Below, piece after piece: positions 1 through 7,422 of a stretch of DNA of 64,000 nt. The notes beneath the pieces were generated by a model that was not told the DNA's origin, made no database searches, and worked only from the letters and a program-made list of their open reading frames with translations. This stretch comes from Alphaproteobacteria bacterium (GTDB taxonomy: Bacteria; Pseudomonadota; Alphaproteobacteria; Sphingomonadales; Sphingomonadaceae), in assembly GCA_030426245.1 (NCBI GenBank), contig JAUHYZ010000001.1, positions 186,001 to 250,000 of the forward strand, written 5' to 3'. The position numbers were made by a program, and so were the translations under genes. The stretch's first letter is position 1. Each line of letters opens with the position of its first letter.

Positions 1-288
1 GATCTCGAGCAGGGATTTCGAATGATCCTCCTGCTCCTTCGCTGCATTCACGGCGAAGCGCTCGATCATCATCAGCGGCAAGGTCGCGCGATAAAGCCAT
101 CTGGCAGAGGGAAGGGGGGAAATGCCGGAGCCGAGCTTGCGCAAGAGCGGGACGCCCAGTGCACCTTCAAGGGACTTCAAGCTGGTGCTCAGCGTGGAAG
201 AGGCGATCCCGATATGCTTGGCTGCAACTCCAAGGTTCTCGTGTTCGCAAGCTACAAGAAAATAACGTAAGTCTCTAAAATCTATCAT
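1..288 (-). CDS. LysR-family transcriptional regulator, N-terminal part (truncated by window edge)
   Basis: Reading leftward from an ATG at 288, 96 codons stay open to the first base of the window, so only the DNA-binding end is present. The product begins MIDFRDLRYFLVACEHENLG and continues with the winged helix-turn-helix pattern of LysR regulators (AAKHIGIASSTLSTSLKSLE, then LGVPLLRK). The effector-binding domain lies outside the window. It is divergent from the flavin monooxygenase gene at 640, with a 351-base spacer holding an inverted repeat, the usual arrangement for a LysR protein controlling its neighbour and itself. Family assignment is firm. The regulated target and inducer are inferred or unknown. 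Confidence 0.88.
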   Translation of the reverse strand, partial: MIDFRDLRYFLVACEHENLGVAAKHIGIASSTLSTSLKSLEGALGVPLLRKLGSGISPLPSARWLYRATLPLMMIERFAVNAAKEQEDHSKSLLEI

Positions 289-639
289 TAATTTGTGCCA
301 AAATGCCTGTGAGAGGCACCTCGGTGGACAAGGCGCCCTTGATGCAAAATTGCCTCTCGGGACTTTTTTTTGATTCTGAATAAACAATATGCCGAACATG
401 TGGCCTGACTGCAAGCCTTGTGTTGCAATGCAGCACTCCAAATTGACCAATGCAGTTTCAAATCGGGACTGAAACTGCCTCTGGCGCGCGCGTGGATGCG
501 ACTTGCGCGTGCGTTTTCCATCCGGCGTGTCGGATGTGCCGGCTGCCTCAGCAAGAACTGGACATATAAGATAGGCTGACTAGTTAGGTTCCCGAATCTT
601 AGATGATGCCGGCGGCTACACGCCTTTGGGAGCAGGAAA
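289..639. promoter_or_regulatory. Divergent control region between the LysR gene and the monooxygenase gene
   Basis: No gene is visible here. The region is less GC-rich than its flanks. It holds a perfect 9-base inverted repeat (452-478) and a near-palindrome GTGTTGCAATGCAGCAC (420-436, one mismatch). A TATAAG hexamer sits at 565-570 without a convincing -35 partner. A ribosome-binding AGCAGGAAA lies just before the ATG at 640. It is the likely site of LysR action in both directions, by position only. Confidence 0.5.
452..478. promoter_or_regulatory. Perfect 9-bp inverted repeat, candidate regulator operator
   Basis: GCAGTTTCA (452-460) and TGAAACTGC (470-478) are exact reverse complements around a 9-base spacer. 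The half-site centres are 18 bases apart, close to two helical turns, which suits a dimeric DNA-binding protein. It lies between the divergent LysR and monooxygenase genes. Operator function is inferred; a transcript hairpin is the alternative. Confidence 0.45.
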
Positions 640-2427
640 ATGAACGAACAGAGCAACCCGCTTTCCGGCTGGCTCAAGCAATTTGGTACCGCTCTCAACG
701 CGCCGCAGGATGCCGACTGGAGCGAGCTGTTCGTTGAGGACTGCTACTGGCGCGATTTCGTGGCCTTCAGCTGGAATATCGTGACAGTGGAAGGCGTTAA
801 GGGGATCGCGGATATGGCGATGGCCCAGGCAGAGGCGATTGGCGTGCATGCGCTGGAGCCTGACGATCCCGATCTTCCGATGACGGACGAAACGCAGGGA
901 TGGTTCACGTTCGAGACGAGAACCGCGCGTTGCCGCGGCCATGTGCTGTTCGAAGGGGAAAAGGCCAAGGTCCTGTTCACGGCCATTGTCGAGTTGATCG
1001 GCTTCGAAGAACCGGCTGGTAAGCGGCGGCCCTTGGGGGTCGAGCACAAGGCGAAGAAGGGCCGCACCTTCTGGCCGGACCACCGGGCGGAAGAAATCCG
1101 TACACTTGGCCATACCGAGCAGCCTTATTGCCTGATCGTGGGCGGCGGACAGAATGGCCTGCAATTGGCCGCGCGAATGAAGCGCCTCAACGTCCCGACT
1201 CTGGTGGTGGACGCCTTGCCCAATGTCGGGGATTGTTGGCGCGTGCGCTACAAGTCGCTCTATCTTCACGATGCGATTTACATGGATCATTTCCCCTATT
1301 TGCCGTTCCCGGACCACTGGCCGCTTTACACGCCAACCGGCAAGATGGGCGACTGGCTGGAAATCTACGCGAAGGTCATGGAACTGAATGTGTGGAACAG
1401 CACCGTTTGCACCGGCGCCCATTATGGCGAGGCAGCCGGCGAATGGGAGGTGACAGTCGTCAGGGATGGCAAGGAAACGACCTTGCGGCCCAAGCAGCTA
1501 GTGCTGGCAACCGGCCTTTCCGGGGCAAAAAACATGCCGAAGATAAAGGGGATGGAACGCTTCAAAGGGCAGCTCTGCCATTCCGCGGACCACGATTCAG
1601 ACAGCGACGTCGCCGGCAAGAAAGTGGTCGTAATCGGCGCCAACAATTCGGCCCACGATATCTGCACGGATATGTGGGAAGGCGATGCGGACGTCACCAT
1701 GATCCAACGCTCGCCCACGATCATCGTGCGGGCGGAGACCATGCGCGGCTTTTCCGGACAATTGCCATATGCCAATCCGGACATTCCCAGCGAGTTCGGC
1801 GACCTCATGCTGGCGACCACGCCATTCCGCATGCGCTATGAAAGCGAGACGGCGATGACCGAAGCGCTCAAGGAGATCGATGCCGATTTCTACGATCGCC
1901 TGGAAAAGAGCGGTTTCATGCTCAGCCATGGCGAGGACGGCACCGGCTTCCTGATGGCCTATCATCGCCGCGCCGCCGGCTATTACATCGATGTCGGCGG
2001 CTCCGAATTGATTGCCAATGGCGATGTAAAGCTTGCCCAGGGCGAAATCGAGGAGATCACCGAAGACGGTGTGCAGATGGAAGACGGCACCTTCCTTCCG
2101 GCCGATATCATCGTATGCGCCACGGGCTATCGCCCGATGAACGAATTCGTCGGCAGGCTGATCTCTCCCGAAGTGGAAGACAAGGTTGGCCTTTGCTGGG
2201 GCCTGGGTTCCGACACGGAAGGCGATCCCGGCCCATGGGAGGGCGAACTGCGCAACATGTGGAAGCCCACTGCGCAGGAAGGCCTATGGTTCCAGGGCGG
2301 CAATCTCATGCAGTCACGCATCCATTCGCTTCATCTGGGTCTGCAGATCAAGGCACGGATGGAAGGTTTGGAGACGCCGGTCTATCAGCCCGACTTCGCC
2401 AAGCAGCGCGAACCAGCGATCGCCTGA
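640..2427 (+). CDS. Flavin-containing monooxygenase with N-terminal NTF2-like domain
   Basis: This 595-residue protein has two parts. Residues 1 to about 135 look like an NTF2/SnoaL-fold domain. The rest is a class B flavin monooxygenase. An FAD-binding Rossmann motif, LIVGGGQNG, lies near residue 165, and a second dinucleotide motif, VVVIGANNS, for NAD(P)H lies near 328. Between them FKGQLCH (about 308-314) matches the FxGxxxH fingerprint shared by Baeyer-Villiger and N/S-oxidising monooxygenases, although the aromatic residue usual four positions later is His. The expected reaction is NADPH-dependent insertion of one oxygen atom into an organic substrate in the cytoplasm. The start has a good upstream AGCAGGAAA. 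Substrate is unknown; the NTF2-rich surroundings suggest a shared catabolic pathway. Confidence 0.85.
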   Translation: MNEQSNPLSGWLKQFGTALNAPQDADWSELFVEDCYWRDFVAFSWNIVTVEGVKGIADMAMAQAEAIGVHALEPDDPDLPMTDETQGWFTFETRTARCRGHVLFEGEKAKVLFTAIVELIGFEEPAGKRRPLGVEHKAKKGRTFWPDHRAEEIRTLGHTEQPYCLIVGGGQNGLQLAARMKRLNVPTLVVDALPNVGDCWRVRYKSLYLHDAIYMDHFPYLPFPDHWPLYTPTGKMGDWLEIYAKVMELNVWNSTVCTGAHYGEAAGEWEVTVVRDGKETTLRPKQLVLATGLSGAKNMPKIKGMERFKGQLCHSADHDSDSDVAGKKVVVIGANNSAHDICTDMWEGDADVTMIQRSPTIIVRAETMRGFSGQLPYANPDIPSEFGDLMLATTPFRMRYESETAMTEALKEIDADFYDRLEKSGFMLSHGEDGTGFLMAYHRRAAGYYIDVGGSELIANGDVKLAQGEIEEITEDGVQMEDGTFLPADIIVCATGYRPMNEFVGRLISPEVEDKVGLCWGLGSDTEGDPGPWEGELRNMWKPTAQEGLWFQGGNLMQSRIHSLHLGLQIKARMEGLETPVYQPDFAKQREPAIA

Positions 2428-2454
2428 CGCACCCCTTCCGATCGTTCAGGCGAT
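2419..2454. terminator. Hairpin at the end of the monooxygenase gene
   Basis: ATCGCCTGA (2419-2427) and TCAGGCGAT (2446-2454) form a perfect 9-bp stem with an 18-base loop, and the stop codon lies inside the first arm. It separates the monooxygenase gene from the convergent gene at 2487. There is no clear T-run, so intrinsic termination is only probable. Confidence 0.45.
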
Positions 2455-2486
2455 GGCCCCAATGGGCCAGGTATTCGCCGCTAAGC

Positions 2487-3041
2487 CTATTCGGGATCGA
2501 ACACGCCTTCCGCCATGCGCTTCGCCCATTCCTCGGGTGAAGGCATCAGCGTGATATCGTTGCGTTGGAGGATCTTCCATTTGCCATCCATCCGAACGAA
2601 TTCGTCTTCGTACTGGCCACTAAGCACGGGCGTGGGGCTGCCGTTCCTGCCCCTGATAATGGAGAGCTGGCGCGATTTGGCCGATGCGCGGTCTCCGTCC
2701 AACTCGATCTGGATGTTGGAGACCAGCATGTAGCTGTCTTCATTGACGTAGTCTGCCGGAGTGTCCGGAAACATGTCGACCAGCATGGCCCGTATTTCGG
2801 CCCTTCCGTTCTTGACGATGTCGCCGTTCCGCCACGTACCCTCAGGTGCAAATAGCGCGACATAACCGTCAAAATCGCGGGACGTCAGCCGCACGGCGTA
2901 TTCCTGGATAATGTCCCTGATGGCGGCTTCGTCTTCCAGCCGCTGCAGGCGTTGTTCGACCGTGAGCCGATCATCTTCTGCCTGTGCTGCAATTGGCGTT
3001 ACGATGATTGCGGCGGCAATCAGGCTGCACAGCTTTTTCAT
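2487..3041 (-). CDS. Exported short NTF2/SnoaL-like protein lacking the usual Asp-His pair
   Basis: The start is placed at the ATG at 3041, preceded by GGAGAGAAG, rather than an earlier in-frame start that would bury the signal peptide. The 184-residue product begins MKKLCSLIAAAIIVTPIAAQ, a typical Sec signal, followed by EQRLQRLEDEAAIRDIIQEY and YVALFAPEGTW, the hallmark of SnoaL_4-type NTF2 folds. Compared with its relatives at 13322 and 14568, the catalytic Asp position (RLDARD) reads RLTSRD and the later His position is not His (SYMLVSN). It may be a binding or scaffold protein, or an enzyme using other residues. The likely location is the periplasm. The substrate is unknown. Confidence 0.75.
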   Translation of the reverse strand: MKKLCSLIAAAIIVTPIAAQAEDDRLTVEQRLQRLEDEAAIRDIIQEYAVRLTSRDFDGYVALFAPEGTWRNGDIVKNGRAEIRAMLVDMFPDTPADYVNEDSYMLVSNIQIELDGDRASAKSRQLSIIRGRNGSPTPVLSGQYEDEFVRMDGKWKILQRNDITLMPSPEEWAKRMAEGVFDPE

Positions 3042-3292
3042 ATCTTCTCTCCATTCTTGCCATCGGCTTGGGGCTCTCCGGTGGGTTTTCATCGTGATGC
3101 CCTCGGAGGCGCAAAAGGCGGCATTCTGCGCCAGGCAATTAACGCCCGCTTCGATCCGCTCGCCAGAGCGTTTCCAACATAGTCAAAAAAGAAAGGCAGA
3201 ATGGATCAATCCTATTCCGCTGCCAATGCCATAGTCTGCCCTCCAATGAGAGCGCCGACAGCGCCATCGACATTGGGAAGAGGAATCCGAGC

Positions 3293-5104
3293 ATGCATCT
3301 GGTCAAATCTGTATTGATGGCGGCAAGCGCTGCAACGGCGATTGCCGCGGTCCCTGCGAGCGCACAGCAGGCCGATCAGGAAAGCGCGTTCTACGACGAA
3401 AGCTGCGACCGGGAATGCCTGCTGGGCGTGCTGAAGCAATTCACCGATGCCTTGCGGGCCGGATCGCCATCCGCCGTTCCACTGGCGGACAATTACCGCT
3501 TCACCGAAAACAATGTCGAACTTCCGATCGAGAAGGGGCTGTGGGCAACAATCGACGACCTCTCCGCCGATGCCATGACGGCCGCGGATCCGCAGAGCCA
3601 GAATGCTGCATGGTTCGGTTGGGCGACGGAGAACGGCGATCCCGTGCTCTATGCGGCCAGAATCCATGTTGCGGACGGCAAGATCGACCAGATCGAAACA
3701 GTCGTGCACCGTTATTCGGAAGAACTGCGCGCGCCCTTCGGTGATGTCGAAAAAATGGTTCACGACCCTGCCTGGAACGAAATTCTTCCGCCCGAAGAGC
3801 GCCGTTCCAGAGCGCGCCTCCGTGCGATTGCCGATGCTTATTTCAGCACCGTAGAAATGAATGACGGTGAGGTTTTTGCGCCCTTCGCCGAGGACTGCGG
3901 GCGGCTGGAAAACGGCTTCAGCACAACGACGACCAGTGCCGATACCGGCGGCGAGTCCAACTATGTCGATGGCTGCGAAGAGCAGTTCAAAATGGGTTAT
4001 TACCGGATCAACAAGCGCATCCGGGAACGCCGTTATCCGCTGATCGACGAAGAGCGGGGCATCGTTGTATCCACTGCCTTCTTTGACCATGCGAATGAGT
4101 TCGACCGTTTCCAGCTTACCGACGGGAGCTGGATGGAAACCTGGCTCAAATGGCCCAACTCGATTACCCTGCTAGAAGCCTTTCTTATCAAGGACGGCGA
4201 GATCAGCCGGATCGAGGCGACATTCACTTATGTGCCCTATGCGATGCACAACCCCTGGTTCGGAGAGGCTTCGCGTCCGCCCGAAACCGCTTCCTCGCCC
4301 GAAGAGTGCAACGCAGCCTGCCTCTCCAGCCTCACCGGCCAAGTGATGCAGGCATATGTCAATCGCGGCGAATACAAGTCGCTACCTTGGGCCGATAAGG
4401 TTGGCTACGAGGAAAACAGCGTGGGTATGCAGCTCAACGAAGGCATCTGGGGCTCGACTACAGCGATCGACCAATCGCCCCTCGTGATCGCGGACGAGAC
4501 GCTTGGCCGCGCACTTTGGATCGGCCGGATCGAAGAGCACGGCGCGCCGGCATGGGCCGCCGTCACGGTAAGCGCCGATGGCGACAAGATCGGCCGGATC
4601 GAATCCGTCATCCGCCGAAAGGAATATCTCGGCCCCTATGCCGAACCGGTGACGGCGCCATCATTCGCTCCGCTCTCCGATGCGCAGCGCACTTCGCGGG
4701 TCGACATGCTCGCCGCCGTCGACCGTTTCTACCTCGCAATTGCGGCGGAGAACGGGAGCGCGCCGGCGGATCTTGCAGCAGACTGCAAGTGGGCAGTGAA
4801 CGGGCTCGAATTGTCCGCTTGCGAAGTGCCTTTTTCCAACATGCTTCTTCAGGGGCTGGAGCAGGTGCGAGACCGCAAGGTCATCGCCGTCGATGAAGCG
4901 CGCGGCCTGGTAGCCATTTCCGCTTATGATGACTTCACTGCGCAGCAGCAGGAATTCACGGATGCGCAGGGCAATACTTATGAGGATACGATGCCTTTCC
5001 CGCGCACTTTGCAGGTCGTGGAACTGTTCAGGATCGTGAACGGAAAGATCGCGCGGATCGAAGGCTTCACCTCCGAACTGCCATACGGGATGGGACCGCG
5101 CTGA
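3293..5104 (+). CDS. Exported two-unit protein of a CxxxC/FTENN family (type I-type II fusion)
   Basis: This 603-residue protein has a Sec signal (cleavage likely after ASAQ, about residue 25) and two tandem units of about 290 residues. Each unit starts with CxxxCL (C38/C42 and C339/C343), followed by a FTENNVEL-like or YEENSVGM-like segment and a GLW/GIWG motif. A second subdomain follows, resembling an NTF2 fold (IADAYFSTVEMNDGEVFAPF in unit 1), with further cysteines. The paired cysteines suggest disulfides in the periplasm. Unit 1 (type I) resembles the separate protein at 12150 and unit 2 (type II) the one at 11224. A paralogue follows 32 bases downstream. I do not recognise an enzyme family beyond the probable NTF2 fold. 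Cofactor-free lyase, isomerase or binding roles are possible. Confidence 0.7.
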   Translation: MHLVKSVLMAASAATAIAAVPASAQQADQESAFYDESCDRECLLGVLKQFTDALRAGSPSAVPLADNYRFTENNVELPIEKGLWATIDDLSADAMTAADPQSQNAAWFGWATENGDPVLYAARIHVADGKIDQIETVVHRYSEELRAPFGDVEKMVHDPAWNEILPPEERRSRARLRAIADAYFSTVEMNDGEVFAPFAEDCGRLENGFSTTTTSADTGGESNYVDGCEEQFKMGYYRINKRIRERRYPLIDEERGIVVSTAFFDHANEFDRFQLTDGSWMETWLKWPNSITLLEAFLIKDGEISRIEATFTYVPYAMHNPWFGEASRPPETASSPEECNAACLSSLTGQVMQAYVNRGEYKSLPWADKVGYEENSVGMQLNEGIWGSTTAIDQSPLVIADETLGRALWIGRIEEHGAPAWAAVTVSADGDKIGRIESVIRRKEYLGPYAEPVTAPSFAPLSDAQRTSRVDMLAAVDRFYLAIAAENGSAPADLAADCKWAVNGLELSACEVPFSNMLLQGLEQVRDRKVIAVDEARGLVAISAYDDFTAQQQEFTDAQGNTYEDTMPFPRTLQVVELFRIVNGKIARIEGFTSELPYGMGPR

Positions 5105-5136
5105 ACGAGCGGCCGAGCAAGGCCGGGGAGAGGATC

Positions 5137-6942
5137 ATGCATCGGCATGGGATGCTGGCATTGGCCGGTCTACTGGCGTTGGCCGCCTCTCCTCTTGCGG
5201 CGCAGCAGCCTGGGCAGAGCAGTGCGGTCTACACCTTTGCCTGCGATCGTGATTGCCTGATCGGCAAGCTGGGCGAGTATATGGACGCATTGGCCGCTCG
5301 CAGCCCTTCCGCGGTCTCCGCGGCGCCGGATATCGTCTTTACCGAGAACAACGTTGTGCTTGAGCTGGGCGAGGGGATCTGGGGCACGGTCACCGGCGTG
5401 GATGATGTCGGGCTTGAAGTGGCCGATCCGCAGACGGGAAATGCCGCGTGGTTCGGTTCGGTGATGGAAAACGGACGCCAGCGAATGTTCGGCTTGCGAA
5501 TTCATGTGACCGATGGCGAAATCGACGAGGCCGAGACCATCGTTGTGCGTTCCATGGATCTCACGCGCCCGTCCCGTCCGGCGGTCCAGTTGCAGCACGA
5601 TCCTGCCTTTTTTGAGATTCTTCCGCCCGCAGAGCGCCGCTCGCGCGAGAGACTGCAACGAATCGCTGACGCTTATTTCGACACCGTGGAACTGAACGAC
5701 GGGCTCGTCTTTGCGCCTTTCGACGAGGATTGCGGAAGACTGGAGAATGGCCGCAGTACCACCAGCAAGGCAGACCCCAATGGCTCTTTCGGCGCCGTGT
5801 CGATCGTCGAGGGGTGCGAGGCACAGTTCGAACTCGGCATCTACCGGATCAACAAGCGTGTCCGCGAACGCCGCTTTCCATTGATCGACACTGAGCGGGG
5901 AATCGTTGTCGCGACGGCATTCTTCGACCATGCCAACGAGTTCGATCGGTATCTGCTGACCGACGGGCGCGAAATGGAGACGGCGCTGAAATGGCCAAAT
6001 TCCGTTACGCTGCTAGAAGCCTTTCGCATAAGGGACGCCAAGATCCACCGGATTGAAGCGGTGTTCACCTATGCCCCCTATTTCATGCACAACCCGTTTG
6101 CTGGGCCTGCAGCTCCCTTGCCTCAGCACGCGCCGAAGCCTGAGAAGTGCGGCGATGCCTGTCTTGCCGCTCTGACCGAGCAGGTGATGGCAGCCTACGT
6201 CTCGAAGGATTGGCAATCGCTCCCCTGGGCCGAAAACGTGGCCTATAGCGATGAGAATGTCGGGCTGCAGGTGGGCGAGGGTATCTGGGGCACGATCACC
6301 GCGATAGACGACAAGCCGCTGATTGTCGCCGACGGCCAAACGGGCAAGTCGGTCTGGTTCGGGAGAATCGAGGAACACGGCCAGCCGGCCTGGGCAGCCA
6401 TTGCTGTGCAGGGAGCGGGCGAGAGAATCGGCGGAATCGATACGCTGGTCCACCGCAAGGAATACGGCGTGCCCTATGTCGAGCCGGGCTCTATGCCGTC
6501 CTTTTCCGTCCTGTCGGAGGCCAGGCGCACCTCGCGCGGCGAGATGTTGGCGGCAGTCGATGCCTTCTACGCAGCCGTCAACAGTCATGACGGCACGGTG
6601 CCTGCTGCGATCGGCGGCGATTGCCGCTGGGTCGTGAATGGGCAGGATTTGAACCAGTGCACCGCGCCCTTCGCGGGCAACCTGCTTCAGTCGATCAAGG
6701 AAGTGCGCGATCTCGACGTGCTCGCGGTCGATGAGGAGCGCGGACTGGTGGTCGCAACCGGTTTCAAGGATTGCCCGGCGAACCCGCTCGAATTCACCGA
6801 CAGTTCGGGCAAGGCCTATCGTGATCGGGCCGAAGCGCCGCGCACCTTGAGGTTTGTCGAACTTTTCCGGTTCGAAGCGGGCAGAATTCGCCATGTCGAG
6901 GGATACACGTTGCAGCTGCCATACGGCATGCCTCCGCGATAG
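5137..6942 (+). CDS. Exported two-unit CxxxC/FTENN family protein, paralogue of the upstream gene
   Basis: This 601-residue protein has the same layout as its neighbour: signal peptide (MHRHGMLALAGLLALAASPL, cleavage near AAQQ), type I unit with CDRDCLIG and FTENNVVLELGEGIWG, then type II unit with CGDACLAAL and NVGLQVGEGIWGT. Both second subdomains keep the ADAYFDTVELNDG or DAFYAAVNSHDG pattern and the conserved endings VPY/LPYGM. The start has a GGGGAGAGG ribosome site. It is probably co-transcribed with 3293, arising by tandem duplication. The location should be the periplasm. Function is unknown, but conservation of both units in two full-length copies argues against decay. Confidence 0.7.
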   Translation: MHRHGMLALAGLLALAASPLAAQQPGQSSAVYTFACDRDCLIGKLGEYMDALAARSPSAVSAAPDIVFTENNVVLELGEGIWGTVTGVDDVGLEVADPQTGNAAWFGSVMENGRQRMFGLRIHVTDGEIDEAETIVVRSMDLTRPSRPAVQLQHDPAFFEILPPAERRSRERLQRIADAYFDTVELNDGLVFAPFDEDCGRLENGRSTTSKADPNGSFGAVSIVEGCEAQFELGIYRINKRVRERRFPLIDTERGIVVATAFFDHANEFDRYLLTDGREMETALKWPNSVTLLEAFRIRDAKIHRIEAVFTYAPYFMHNPFAGPAAPLPQHAPKPEKCGDACLAALTEQVMAAYVSKDWQSLPWAENVAYSDENVGLQVGEGIWGTITAIDDKPLIVADGQTGKSVWFGRIEEHGQPAWAAIAVQGAGERIGGIDTLVHRKEYGVPYVEPGSMPSFSVLSEARRTSRGEMLAAVDAFYAAVNSHDGTVPAAIGGDCRWVVNGQDLNQCTAPFAGNLLQSIKEVRDLDVLAVDEERGLVVATGFKDCPANPLEFTDSSGKAYRDRAEAPRTLRFVELFRFEAGRIRHVEGYTLQLPYGMPPR

Positions 6943-6957
6943 GCGCCTTTTCGCCTA
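6940..6957. terminator. Small hairpin overlapping the stop codon of the 5137 gene
   Basis: TAGGCG (6940-6945) pairs with CGCCTA (6952-6957) around CCTTTT. The stem is short and no T-run follows, so it is a weak terminator candidate closing the two-gene unit 3293-6942. Confidence 0.3.
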
Positions 6958-7422
6958 ATTCACTGTCTTTCATAGGAAGTATTCGGCTGGGCCGACCGAG
7001 CGTGGCCGAGCGGCACTGACGATTGGCCATCCAGTCCACTCAAGGCGCAAAACCACTTCGCGATCCTCCTGGACCACCGCCACTGCGCATCATCGTTGAC
7101 TAGTTCTGGAAGTGGCGGCGATGCCACACTCTTCCAAAAAGCGCGCGTTTGTTTCCAACTCCGACAAATCGGCTATCCATATAGGTCAAGGCAATGTTGG
7201 TTTCCTAACTGTATTGAAACCTTATCGCAGTGAAAGCCTTAGCCAGCTTGATGAATGGAGGGGCATCAAAGTGGTTTTCCGAGCAATAGCCCTGGAAATT
7301 TGGGATCGGCGAGTTGCGCTCGCCAGGTTTCAAAAGTCCATTCCACACTGCGCCGCCAGCAGAAGGCATCTGTGAATTTTTGACTGGAATGCCCGTTACC
7401 ATCGGGATGAGGAGCATAAGTA
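6943..7422. promoter_or_regulatory. 480-base intergenic region upstream of the TonB-dependent receptor
   Basis: No convincing gene is present; the open frames here are short and not protein-like. A small hairpin, GGCGAG-TTGCG-CTCGCC, lies at 7308-7324. A TTGACT hexamer at 7096-7101 has no matching -10. AGGAG a few bases before 7423 is the ribosome site of the receptor. The unusually long spacer probably carries the receptor promoter and its regulation. Confidence 0.4.

Noticed and set aside
616-1422. Long open frame on the minus strand across the monooxygenase gene
   Set aside because: It overlaps a clearly coding gene, has Arg/His-rich composition and no family resemblance; it is a frame shadow caused by high GC.
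577-7105. Shared TGACTAGTT upstream of the monooxygenase (577-585) and in the receptor spacer (7097-7105)
   Set aside because: A 9-base match between two regions is expected by chance in a 64-kb window, and neither copy is symmetric.
7112-7375. Small gene in the spacer before the TonB-dependent receptor
   Set aside because: No ribosome site, no homology recognised and unusual composition; treated as non-coding.
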